A stretch of DNA of 64,000 bases from Turritopsis dohrnii (Eukaryota > Cnidaria > Hydrozoa > Anthoathecata > Oceaniidae). The stretch spans positions 124,001 through 188,000 of the forward strand of contig BQMF02000283.1 in assembly GCA_027922465.2 (NCBI GenBank). Direction: 5' to 3'. The position numbers and the translations under genes were made by a program. Below, piece by piece: positions 31,995 to 43,117 of this stretch; within the stretch, counting starts at the first letter, position 1, and the number at the start of each line of letters is the position of its first letter. A model generated the notes under the pieces. It did no database searches, was not told where the DNA came from, and saw nothing but the letters and a program-made list of their open reading frames with translations.

Positions 31995-33660
31995 CCCAAG
32001 CAGCGTCACTCGCCACCCATGTTCAGCATGCGTCCAGTTTACGAAAAATAAAATGAAGAATTGGTAATGATAAGTTTGCCGCATGTTGTAGAGTGTTGAA
32101 TATAACTGGTAAAAATTTTTACCAGTTTTAGTCAATGCCAGTTGAACCGAGGGAAAGGATTAGTCAATTAGAAGCATAAAGGAATCAAACATCAAAATAA
32201 TATTAAAAATTGGAACATCGAAATTCTCGATATTCCCTCTTTCTGACCAAAACCATATTTTTTATACCCAGAAGATGATCCCTACTATTGACCGAAAACT
32301 ATTTTTCTGATACACAGAAAATGCAAAGTAACTTCTACGTAAAACAAATCATAAAACAAACGCAAACCTATACACCAAAGAATCCAACATCCCACTATTA
32401 TAATAATGCGTATAAATGCATATGTGTATCACAGGAACTGAACTGAATAAAGGTTTCGTAAAATTATTTTTTACCCTGGAGACATGAAACAAACATTGCA
32501 ACACTTAAAATGCCCTACTTCAGACCAAAATCATGTTTTTAAATGCAGAAACAAATGGCAATACAACAAAGAAGTATATATTGTATACGCAGAATAGAAG
32601 TAACTTTAGTGTAAAAAAGCAATCTAAATAAGAACACAAAAGCAAACATTGAATAACATATAGGAAATGTGAATTGAAAACAAATCGGTACCTTCCAACT
32701 TTTTCTTTTGTTCCAAAGTTACTACTGGACTGCAACCATTAATGAAATTTTGAAATGATATAGTCTGTTCTTCGCAAAACCATCAACGTCATGATTAAAA
32801 CCATGAGTTTCATTTATGTATGCTTTTTTATTATTGCCTAAAAGAATAATATTTCAATTGTAATACTGAAAACCTAATCCTATAACAATATTGAAATAAA
32901 AAAACAACAAAAAAACAACAAAAAACAAAAAGGAAATTCAAGTACGCATTTATCCAAAAAACAATAACTAAAAACACAAATTTACCCAGAAGAAAAAAGT
33001 AACAAATAAAAACATAATGCCAAACTTATGTACCCAGGCATAGTACGTAAACGATTACGATAACACAAAATAATGGATAAACATGATAAAATATAAACTT
33101 AAGAAAAATCCACCCAATAACGCTTCCTTTTTGTAGCACTGTTTCATTGTACAGTAATAATTAATGAACTTCTTAAATACATAATCCATCCTTCTCTTAA
33201 CTAACCCTCTCAACATCATAATTTAACCCATGTGCTTCCATTTCTTTTTTAACAGACGAAAATATTCAAAAAACATACAAAAAACCTGATCATACTATGA
33301 CGAAATCGAAAGAAAAACAAAACAAACTAAAAGAAACTTCGAAAACATATTTACCTTAAAAATAATAATTAAAAACACGAAGGTAATGACAGAATTTGTA
33401 TAGCTAAAAATAATTTTCAACATATGAAAACATTCCAATATGTGGAGCCATTTTTTATTTCAGTTCAAAGCTCCTCTGGCTAATTCAAAACACAACAGTA
33501 AACTGTAAATTAACTAAATAGATACTATTTTAACTTTGGTTTACCTTTCAATATCAATTCACATCATCATGTTAGTAAACAATATTGATCATGTTCTGTA
33601 GCTGTTATCAAACACTTCTAAACTCTTTACTTTCTATATTTCATACCTGTAAACAAATAA
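31995..33660 (-). repeat. Dispersed Helitron-associated repeat, empty-site copy
   Basis: Opens with a minus-strand hairpin end (CAGCGTCACTCGCCACCCAT, then GTTCAGCATGCG). From about 32690 to 33660 it is collinear with 34600-35493 plus 37515-37630, without the Penelope-like dimer. It therefore gives the pre-insertion sequence AACAATATTGATCATGTTC near 33579-33597. No coding gene. Confidence 0.65.
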
Positions 33661-33969
33661 TTAAATAAAGTATTTACTTTCCAGCACACTTTCCTACTGC
33701 AAACATGTACTAAATACCTCTGTAAACTTTCTTTACTTTCCAGTAAGTTTCTACCGTACAGAAATATGCTTTCTCCCACTCAATCTCGCCAGCATTTTGT
33801 GCTGAAAAACATAAAACAGACTTCTTGTTTGCCAACACTGTTTCTGACTTGATATTGGTCCAGTATTGATCGAAGATTAAAGGTTTTCGTAATAAGAAAT
33901 TCACCCAGTCTTGCTTCGTGCTCAACCAAATTCACCTTCGTCTGCTTCTGTCTGTAGACTAACGGATTT

Positions 33970-35493
33970 ACTAACCGATTCCGCTGCCATCGATTTTTGA
34001 TTTTCGGCAGCCAATCAAAATGGCGAAAAAAAAATTTCTTGCGTTTTGATTGGCTTAAAGAAAACTGGCGTTAGATCCTCAGTAATCGTGAATGTTGCTT
34101 GCGTGGTCTAACTGCCGCTATATGACCACGATTAAGAAGATTTTGGCCGTAAATTTTTAAAAAAACCATCACTCTCTAAGTTAAATGTGTTACACACGAT
34201 TGCGGATTATTATAAGTAGACTAGTATCCCGGGTAAAAACTTTTTACCGAACATAACTTGGAAAACATTAGGTCAAATCCACCATTCCCGTGTACGTACC
34301 CCGTGACGAAAAAATAAATCATAGAATCGCAACTCAAAAACATCCCAGGCGGCGTCGCTCGCCACCCATGTTCAGCTTGCATTGTGTCGCAGAATTTAAC
34401 TTGTGTAAAAGATTTTTTGATTTTTTAATTCATTTCTTACATTCAGAAAATTTAAAACAGAAACAAATAGCAACATGGCTCAGAATATATATTCATACGC
34501 AGAAGAGAAGTAACTTTAATGTAAAAAAACGCAATATATAACACAGAACCGTTTACCCAGACATACAAAACCAAACATTGAATAATATTACAAAAATGAT
34601 ACCTTCCAACTTTTTCTTTTGTTCAAAAGTTACTACTGGACTGCAACCATTAATGAATTTTTGAAATGATATATTTAGTTCTTCCCAAAACCATCAACTT
34701 CATGATTAAAACCATGAGTTTCATTTCTTTGTGCTTTTTTTATTATTGCCTAAAAGAATAATATTTCAATTGTAATACCGAAAATAATAATAAAAAAAAA
34801 AGAAACAAAAAAAAAAGAAATTCAAGTACGCATTTATCCTAAAAACAATAACTAAGAACAAAAATTTACACAGAAGATAAAAAGTCACAAATAAAATCAT
34901 ACAGCCAAAGTTATATATATACCTAGGCATAGTACGCAAACGATTACCATAACACAAAATATGCATAAACGCGATAAAATATAAACTTAAGAAAAATACA
35001 GCCAACAACGCTTATTTTTTGTAGGATAGTTTCATTGCACAGTCATTAAATTACATAATCCATTCTTCTCTTAAGTAACCCTCTCAACATTATAACCCAT
35101 CATGTGCTTCATTTCTACTTAACAGATGAAAACATTCAAAAAACATATACAAAAAACCTAATCATGCTATGACGAAATCTAAAGAAAAACAAAACAAAGT
35201 AAAAGAAACTTTGAAAATATATTAACCTTAAAAATAATAATTAAAAACACAAACGTAATGACAGAATTAGTGAAAAATTTTTAACATATGAAAACATTCG
35301 TGGAGCCATTTTTTATTTCCAGTTCAAAGCTCCTCCTCTGCGCTGGAAAATTCAAAACACAACAGACAACATCCCTCTTATCCTTTATTTATCCACTAAT
35401 ACTAACTGTGTTTTAACTAAATAGATACTATTTTAACTTTACCTTTCAATACCAATTCACATCATCATGATAGTAAACAACAATATTGATCAT
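33970..35493 (-). repeat. Dispersed Helitron-associated repeat, copy holding the Penelope-like dimer
   Basis: Includes an H2-type junction at about 34126-34250 (ACCACGATTAAGAAGATTTT, then CTAG at 34221-34224) and a hairpin end at 34345 (CAGGCGGCGTCGCTCGCC). The body from about 34600 repeats 32690 onwards. Continues after the insertion at 37515-37630. Confidence 0.6.
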
Positions 35494-35639
35494 TATCAAA
35501 ATATTCAAGAAAAAAACAAAACAAAACGACATGTTAATACAACGTTTCGGATGCTTCAAGCATCCATTTTCAAGTAATCAAAAATCTTTACAAGAATGGG
35601 TTTTTTTATAAAATATGGCTAAATAGCTAATATAAAAAA

Positions 35640-36530
35640 TTCACACTACGTCAAATAAATACAATGGAGCTGATTTAATGGCTCTATTCAAAGGGGGATT
35701 ATCTTTCATTATGAATAAGCTCTCTTTGATCTCGAGTTGATATCTATTATCCCCAGATGCCAAAATGTCGAAATCTTTAAAGAAAGCATGATGACGGCAT
35801 TCTTTGAGGTGGTCACTAATGGCAGAAGGTTTGGGTTTAATTGACTCACCTGTAAGTGCTGAAATTCCCGTGTGTTCACTTATGCGAACATGGAGATGTC
35901 TGTTGGTCTGGCCATAATAGGAGGCGTTGCAGCCCCCACACTTGTATCGATATATACAACTCCAGAACGTAAGGAATCGGGAATTCGGTCTTTGAATCTA
36001 AACAGACTAGATATACGTGTTTTTATTTTAAACACGACGAAGATGTCACAACAGTTAAGTGATGTGCGGATAGATTTTTGTAACTTAGTCCTAGATTGTA
36101 AAGAGACTGGGCCCAAGAATGGTAAAACAATCATAAGTTTCTTTTTAGGAACAGTACATACAGCCGGTTTGTGTACGCACTCCAAAAATTTTCGTAAACA
36201 ACTTTCTATAAACGATGAAGGGTAATTGTTTTTTCTAAATATGTCCTTTAACTTTTGTAATTCAGAGTGAAACTTATGCCAATTGGAACATATTTTATAA
36301 CATCTGTGTGTAAGAGTATAAACAATGCTAAATTTATAACTTTCAGGTATAAAACTATCAAAGTGGGTGTACACACCACTAAATGTGGGTTTCCGATAGA
36401 CTGAAGTTGTGAACTTGCCGTTTTCTCGAAGAACATGAACATCAAGAAAAGATAATGAGTTGTTCCTCTCCACCTCACTTGTAAATTTGATACTAGGATG
36501 ACATGAGTTCATAAAATCCTGAAAAAGCGC
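35640..36530 (-). pseudogene. Left arm copy of the Penelope-like fragment, frameshifted
   Basis: Same protein as the right arm, with about 20 more N-terminal residues (FMNSCHPSIKFTSEVE). An extra AT in a TATATA run near 35950 shifts the frame just inside the GIY-YIG motif (VVYIDT instead of VVYRYK), so the nuclease is lost. The DNA is otherwise almost identical to the right arm, implying recent formation. Confidence 0.75.
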
Positions 36531-36533
36531 TAA

Positions 36534-37379
36534 TTGTTCTTGAGCGAGGTGGAGAGGAACAACTCATTATCTTTTCTTGATGTTCATGTTCTTCGAGAAA
36601 ACGGCAAGTTCACAACTTCAGTCTATCGGAAACCCACATTTAGTGGTGTGTACACCCACTTTGATAGTTTTATACCTGAAAGTTATAAATTTAGCATTGT
36701 TTATACTCTTACACACAGATGTTATAAAATATGTTCCAATTGGCATAAGTTTCACTCTGAATTACAAAAGTTAAAGGACATATTTAGAAAAAACAATTAC
36801 CCTTCATCGTTTATAGAAAGTTGTTTACGAAAATTTTTGGAGTGCGTACACAAACCGGCTGTATGTACTGTTCCTAAAAAGAAACTTATGATTGTTTTAC
36901 CATTCTTGGGCCCAGTCTCTTTACAATCTAGGACTAAGTTACAAAAATCTATCCGCACATCACTTAACTGTTGTGACATCTTCGTCGTGTTTAAAATAAA
37001 AACACGTATATCTAGTCTGTTTAGATTCAAAGACCGAATTCCCGATTCCTTACGTTCTGGAGTTGTATATCGATACAAGTGTGGGGGCTGCAACGCCTCC
37101 TATTATGGCCAGACCAACAGACATCTCCATGTTCGCATAAGTGAACACACGGGAATTTCAGCACTTACAGGTGAGTCAATTAAACCCAAACCTTCTGCCA
37201 TTAGTGACCACCTCAAAAAATGCCGTCATCATGCTTCCTTTAAAGATTTCGACATTTTGGCATCTGGGGATAATAGATATCAACTCGAGATCAAAGAGAG
37301 CTTATTCATAATGAAAGATAATCCCCCTTTGAATAGAGCCATTAAATCAGCTCCATTGTATTTATTTGACGTAGTGTGA
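36534..37379 (+). CDS. Penelope-like polyprotein fragment: RT C-terminal part plus GIY-YIG endonuclease
   Basis: 281 residues, open to the stop. Residues 1-100 match the post-catalytic part of a Penelope-like reverse transcriptase (SFLDVHVLRENGKFTTSVYR, then SYKFSIVYTLTHRCYKICSN). Residues about 175-255 form the GIY-YIG nuclease: VVYRYKCGGCNASYYGQTN, with RxxEH and DHLKKC following. The RT active site is absent because the element is 5'-truncated at the dimer centre, so this cannot mobilise itself. It has no promoter or start of its own; the reported start is only the edge of the open frame. Confidence 0.75.
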   Translation: MFLSEVERNNSLSFLDVHVLRENGKFTTSVYRKPTFSGVYTHFDSFIPESYKFSIVYTLTHRCYKICSNWHKFHSELQKLKDIFRKNNYPSSFIESCLRKFLECVHKPAVCTVPKKKLMIVLPFLGPVSLQSRTKLQKSIRTSLNCCDIFVVFKIKTRISSLFRFKDRIPDSLRSGVVYRYKCGGCNASYYGQTNRHLHVRISEHTGISALTGESIKPKPSAISDHLKKCRHHASFKDFDILASGDNRYQLEIKESLFIMKDNPPLNRAIKSAPLYLFDVV

Positions 37380-37629
37380 ATTTTTTATATTAGCTATTTA
37401 GCCATATTTTATAAAAAAACCCATTCTTGTAAAGATTTTTGATTACTTGAAAATGGATGCTTGAAGCATCCGAAACGTTGTATTAACATGTCGTTTTGTT
37501 TTGTTTTTTTCTTGAATATTGATCATGTTCTGTAGCCATTATCAAACACTTCTAAACTCTTTTACTTTCTATATTTCATACCTGTAAACAAATTAATAAC
37601 ACTCGATTAACTTTCCAGCATACTTTCCT

Positions 37630-38960
37630 ATTGTAAACATACACTTTCTATTTGTTTTCTACTGCAATTTCACTACCATTTTTATACAGTGAAAGACATA
37701 AAAATGCTTTCTTCGTAACTTCATAACTGTGGAGCCATTTTGAAATAAATAAAATAACGAACAGTTCGTTACCAAAACAAATCAGTAACTGCTCGTGTAG
37801 GACCTGTATCTTTATGATCTGATCGTTTTAACTCTGTTTTTATTCTCTTTTAACGCTGTATTTATTAAATCCGTTTGACTCATGTACTTACGTATATTAC
37901 TTTATATCTTTTCCAAACAATTTTCCACCGAAAAAAAGTAAAACCATTTTCACCAATGTAAATAAACATCATCCTTTCTTCAACTTCATCTACACTACTT
38001 CTGTACTGCTGCACTCCCATAACTATTTGATAACTATAAAAAGAAATTCGTAAAATCAGCACGACTTTCTTCCACTCGTTCTTCGTTTGGTTCTCATCTG
38101 AAAAAACAAACATCTGTTCAAAAACTCACCTACGCATGTGTGCTACCTGCTAACTAATCACTTACACACATGCTGCTGCCTGTTCTTTTATTAATCGTTC
38201 GATCTTTCTGCAGCTTATCTTTTAAAAACTTCACTGCACTTCTTCTGTATATCTAAATATGATTTTTCATTGTAAACAAATAACTAACTCACTTGCTACC
38301 CGTGTTGTTTTATTAATAAGAGTAAAAGTTTATAGTCAGGGCGCTACGGCCTATTTTTTTTTGGAAATGAAGAGGACATTATGAAACCTGATTGAATCGA
38401 TCAATATTGATGTACTGCTAGAGAAAAGCTTTGCTGGCCATCATGAAATTACTTCAGGGTTGAGTTAGGGGTAATTTTTGGTCCTAATGACGTCATAAAG
38501 GAAGTAAAAAATTAAAAGTCGACAAATTTTAAAAATGTTTATATGAAACGATAGATCTCTTTGTTCTGAACTAAAAATACTCTAGGATTATTATAAAATA
38601 ATGAAAGGATAAAAAGTTATTAGCCTTCAAGTATATTTAATGACGTCACAGCTAGCCATAAGACGTTCAACCTTCTTTCCGCACGTAAAACAAATAAATA
38701 GAAAGCCATATGATATAAGCATAGTACAGACAAAAACTAGTTCGTTTGACGATCTCGGTAGTGGGAGATGTATGGATCAAAATCTTTTAAATAGGATAAA
38801 GACTTTTTTGATGAACAAATCTAGTGAAGACTCTCTTTTATAAGGGTGATGATTATAAGTTTACTTAGAGCTCAAATATCTCGATATATAAAAGTAGTGC
38901 TAAGCATTTCTTGTTGAAGGATAGAAACTCCCTTGGGTCGAGGTCAAGGGCAAAGATAAT
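37630..38960. other. Unassigned non-coding DNA
   Basis: No gene or bounded repeat recognised. The ORF at 37880-38113 lacks similarity I can name. Confidence 0.3.
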
Positions 38961-38969
38961 GTTCCTCGA

Positions 38970-40988
38970 TTCTGTCCATGTTCCCACAATTTAAACAACT
39001 GCACAAGTCAGTGCACTTTACGCCGTGTGCCTTGCAGGCGCAAGCATTTGTTTCGCAGCTTTTTTTCTTACACCTACATGCTATCAACTGTAATGAACTT
39101 CACATATCTACCTTCATTGACAATTGCTATATTTTAGCTCATAAAGTCGACAAACAAAAGTTTCGATGTCGCCAAATAGTTGAGAATCAAAAATAAAAGA
39201 ATCCCCAAGTCTTTTAAAAGCTGCTAGGAATTGATCACAGTTGGTCAGCAACTTAAACGCTTTCGCCTTTCCGATGCCGTAAAAGGCACTCGTGTACATT
39301 TCCCGTGAATAGCTGGGAGAGCCTCACAACAACTAACACCAAGCTCCTCGGAAATGCACGTCATGTCTAAGATTTTCCGTGTCTTCGAGACCCCAATATC
39401 TACAAAACTCTTCATTTGCAACTTGCATTGGAAGTACAATGCATAGATGGCGATGTCGCTATCGACTGTGTGTATGCACACCGAATTCAGTCCGAGAGAC
39501 TCAGCGTGGGCGGAGCAGAAGAAAACTTTCGTATCAGGTTCCTCTTGATTCGTCCAGAGTGAATCAACTTCCTCACCTAAATGAAACACATGAAAACAAA
39601 AGATTTAAAATCCTACAAATAAGAAGTCCTCTGTAGCACAGTAAAAAATCATTTTACCTCTTCGCCCGACTCGCAATTCGAAGAATTTCGGAGAACTGTT
39701 TACAAACAGTGTACGCCCTGTGAGTTCAGTGCGAAACCTTTGAGGATGTGACCAATCTTTCAACAGAAACGATACAAGATCGGTTTTGTTGCTTGCGTCC
39801 CGCAAATACTTTGACCATTGTTTTGGCCTCTTCTGCTCCCCTCTTTGAATTTTAAACTTGATTCTCCATACGATTTCGGAGTCTTAAATGCTTTTTATTT
39901 ACGTGGATAGAATTTTGACAAAATTTAGTGAACCGCAAGATTTAACCTCGCGTCGAGCTTTTATTAGAAAGAAAATGTACAAAATGGTAGAAAGAAAATG
40001 CTAGTCAATAATTTCTCTTAATAAAAATTTTAAGATGAACCAACATCTTTTTACCTGAGCGATCTATTTTACGCGTGGACGATCTTCGTGCAGTTTCAAA
40101 ATTTTCGTCGTCTCCACTATCCGTCGCCTCAACATTCCTCTTCTCCCCAATCGCCTTCAGTGTCTTCGGATGCACATACCGGTCATAACACTTTTGGTGA
40201 AATTGATGGGTAGCCAAATTATCAGACAGCAAACAAATGATCTTCTCATCTCGTCGTATAAGGTAGTATAAAAGTTCAAAACGTTTTAAAACGAAGACAA
40301 GTTGGCAAAACAAAATGTATCTTACCGGATGAAAATATGTCGAATACCACTTCCTACGCCTACGAAAAGTTTCGTCAGTGCAGTTTCATTACAATAAAAA
40401 GCTCATGCGACATAAGAATAATAAAAAGAGTAAGTAAGTAAGTAACGGGAGTTTTTAGTCCTTGGGCTTCCATCCGTAATGGTTGGTTCTTCCGCCCGCC
40501 GACTTGCAACTATTAGTTGACTTACCGCCAGAGAGACGTATAGCATTGCTCTAACTTGCCCGAAGGCCAGTGTGCAGTCAGTCGATGGCTCCTAATGGGC
40601 TGACACGCTGCTTTTAAAGCGCATCGGAGTGGTGTATCGAGATACGACATGACTGGACTCGAACACGGGTCGCAGCGGTCGCACTCAAAGGTACTAACCA
40701 CTACACCATCGCCGCACAAGAGCATGATCAAGAGCATGCAAGAAAGAAATGAGCGAAAAAGAAAGATTACCTTGCGTTCTTAGCCTTTGTCATTGCATTT
40801 TCAGTGAATCCCCGCAACTTGACTTCTTTGTAACTCTCCGTTACGCCTTCATGGAATATGCATTTATTCTCCGCAGATCCCCGTTTGGGGTTTTTAGTAT
40901 CTACACTTAACCTTCGGGACAACATTTTCTTACTACATCTCCCTTTCGCTTTACTTTCCAATTTAGTCGATATGATGAAGAGATTCAA
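38970..40988 (-). pseudogene. Broken member of a multi-copy cnidarian-type family (DTDV/PIN-like plus Cys-rich tail)
   Basis: Minus-strand pieces in order: 40780-40988 (ENKCIFHEGV), 40056-40265 (ATHQFHQKCYDRYVHPKTL, a His/Cys zinc-like motif), 39650-39805 (NKTDLVSFLLKDWSHPQ), 39296-39577 (NQEEPDTKVFF, then HTVDSDIAIYAL, then EALPAIHG), 39117-39296 (TSAFYGIGKAKAFKLL, in another frame) and about 38970-39107 (CRCKKKSCETNACACK and CTDLCSCLNC). I recognise the order (NKxxL...EADTR...DTDV...LPGIHxxTGCDxTSAF...CxCKK) as a very common uncharacterised invertebrate family; its biochemical role is unknown. The IH-to-TSAF joint has a small deletion and frameshift, and exon phases do not all match, so this copy is probably dead. 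A SINE lies in one intron. Confidence 0.5.
40431..40717 (-). mobile_element. Full-length tRNA-derived SINE
   Basis: Reading the minus strand, the head has a pol III A box TGGTGTAGTGGTTAG (40694-40708) and a B box GTTCGAGTCC (40655-40664), then a SINE body, then a TTACTTACTTACTTA tail at 40431. AAGAG on both sides (40426-40430 and 40718-40722) may be a short target duplication. The head is not a functional tRNA: no acceptor-stem pairing. A 3' fragment of the same family is at 13919-14062. Confidence 0.8.
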
Positions 40989-41109
40989 ACCTTATCTTTT
41001 TGAAGATGAATCTGACAATTCATACAAATGTGAGATCTGCTTCGATGACGCCAGAAAATTTAATAAGTTTAAAATCCATTCAGAAAAGCTAACAATAAAA
41101 GGCATTTAA

Positions 41110-41950
41110 ATAGAAGAAATTGTGAAAAATAAAAAAAGAAAATATCTTTCCATGATTAACTGATACGGGGGTTATTCCATGCATGAGTAAGAGGTTTTGA
41201 ATAAATATTTGAATATAAAATCCTGTCTAAGGATTACATGATTACATATCAAAGAAAATTGTTATATTATTGAAAATGTATTTATTCGAACATGCTGTAT
41301 GTTCTTAACTTCATTCTTTTGTGTTTAATTTTACCCCCTGAATGAAATACACAAACATTACGACACATCATTCTATGCACATGTTTACAAAGAAACATGG
41401 CGAATTGTTGAACGATGAGTTTTCGGAATATTTTGTCAGTATTATCGCGTCTAACTGGGCCAATAAGTAATTTCAAGAAGGCCAGTAAAGTTTTTCTGAC
41501 TCTATATATCATAAGGAAGGGATCTATGTATATTTTAAAATGTCCCCCCAATTTGCATAGTTTTCCATATTTTCTTGGTCGTAGCGGCCTGTCTTAGCAA
41601 TAAACACGATAATAAAACGTTTTATAATAATAACAATACCTTCGTGCATACAAACCTGTGTTTCTTCGTCAGTTCTTTCGTCGATTTGCTGCCTAAAACA
41701 ATCAAATTTAAATTGAAATATTCGTATACAAAAAGAAACACGTCTTTATCGCGAAGTTTCTTGCTCACGAAATGATCGTTGACAAATTTCGAACGAAGAA
41801 ATTGCATTGCTCGCACTCCTCCAAAGACGTTTTTCGGCTGATTTCCACTGCGCAAACCAAAAATAACAAAACGGAGGAGCATATACTAATCGCGGAAAAT
41901 CAAAAAAAGTGTTCTCGCTACTACGTGGTTTTACGACAAAAAGGGAAAAA
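41110..41950. other. Unassigned non-coding DNA
   Basis: Short overlapping ORFs on both strands without recognisable domains. Nothing supported. Confidence 0.3.
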
Positions 41951-41959
41951 ATAAGAAGG

Positions 41960-42038
41960 ATTTGACCGTGAAAAAAAAACAAATATATCACTCTCTAAAA
42001 TAAAAGTGTGACACACAACGCGAATTAGTATAATAAGA
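41960..42038 (-). mobile_element. 5' end of a third tandem Helitron (family H2)
   Basis: Reading the minus strand, TCTTATTATACTAATTCGCG starts at 42038, directly after the CTAG end of the next copy. Followed by the shared ATTTTAGAGAGTGATATATT-like stretch; the rest of the copy is lost. Confidence 0.5.
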
Positions 42039-42598
42039 CTAGTATCTCGCGTAAAAGTTTTTTACGGCTTTAATTTCGAAAAGGATGTGCAAGAATCCCA
42101 CATTCCCGTGTGCGAACCCCGTGACGAAAATTTCAATTACGGAATTGGGACTGGAAAATGTACCCAGGTTGTAGAGCTTGAAAAACTGAGCAAAAAAATG
42201 TATGGGATCGTTTCGCTACAACCAACCGTTCCAGAGATATCGTCAATCAAAGATTTTAATGACGTCATATCCGCAGTACCAAATAAAATTTAGGTCCAAA
42301 TGTTGAGTCACCCCATCACCCGTATCGCGGACCCCAAAAAACGTCAGTTATTCCTATTGGTTCTCGAGATATTTCCCCAAAAACGCCGCGTTCGATTGGG
42401 GATGCAATGCAATGGCTCCCCCGTGATACGACAAAAATAACTGACGTCACGCCGCGTGCTATTATACTAATCGTCAATTATCAATGGTCTAACGAAAAAA
42501 TGACCACGATTAAGAAGATTTTGACCGTAAATTTAGAAAAAACACAACACTCTCTGAAATAAAAGTGGTATGCACAACGCGGATTAGTATATATAGAC
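42039..42598 (-). mobile_element. Complete non-autonomous Helitron, family H2 (empty reference copy)
   Basis: 560 bp on the minus strand from TCTATATATACTAATCCGCG (42598) to the hairpin CCGTAAAAAACTTTTACGC and CTAG (42039-42042). No ORF of note. It is the undisturbed twin of the next copy and contains the sequence GCAATGCAATGGCTCCCCCG at 42406-42423, the target of both RAG1-like insertions. Confidence 0.8.
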
Positions 42599-42975
42599 TA
42601 GTATCTCGCGTAAAAGTTTTTTACGGCTTTAATTTCGAAAAAAGGATGTGCAAGAATCCCACATTCCCGTGTGCGAACCCCGTGACGAAAATTTTAATCA
42701 CAAAATCGTGACTGGAAAGTGTTCCCATGTTGTAGAGCTCGAAAAGCTGATCAAAAAAGTGTATGGGATCGTTTCGCTACGATCAACTGTTGCAGAGATA
42801 TCGTCGATCAAAGATTTTAATGACGTCATATCCGCAGTACCAAATAAAATTTAGGTCCAAATGTTGCGTCACCCCGTCACCCGTGTTGCCGACCCTAAAA
42901 AACGTCAGTTATCGCTATTGGTTCTCGAGATATTTCCCCAAAAACGTCGCGTTCGATTGGGGATGCAATGCAATG

Positions 42976-43029
42976 CACGGTCGTTCAACGCTAGCCGAAA
43001 CTCGGAAATTAATTATGCACATGCGCAGT
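42976..43029 (+). repeat. Element 1 terminal repeat, 5' (long-spacer) end
   Basis: Tip CACGGTCGTT, then 34 bp, then CATGCGCAGT starting at 43020. Lies upstream of the gene. Confidence 0.85.
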
Positions 43030-43117
43030 TCAACACGTCTTGCATAATGCTCTTGGCGACATAATTTAGCGCTGGCCATATAGACCCCAGTGACTCAAAA
43101 CACTTCTAATCTATCAG

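Larger units (their letters stand above)
35494..37514. mobile_element. Palindromic (head-to-head) dimer of a truncated Penelope-like element
   Basis: Two near-identical copies of one 3' fragment lie in inverted orientation, 3' ends outward, joined near 36535. The dimer is flanked by a 12-bp target duplication AATATTGATCAT (35482-35493 and 37515-37526), and the paralogous copy near 33580 has the site once. So both halves arrived in one event. Outer ends share ATATTCAAGAAAAAAACAAA. Inverted partial dimers are a known habit of Penelope-like elements. Confidence 0.85.

Noticed and set aside
40650..40717. Functional tRNA gene
   Set aside because: Pol III boxes are present but there is no acceptor stem or cloverleaf, and the sequence continues into a SINE body found elsewhere.
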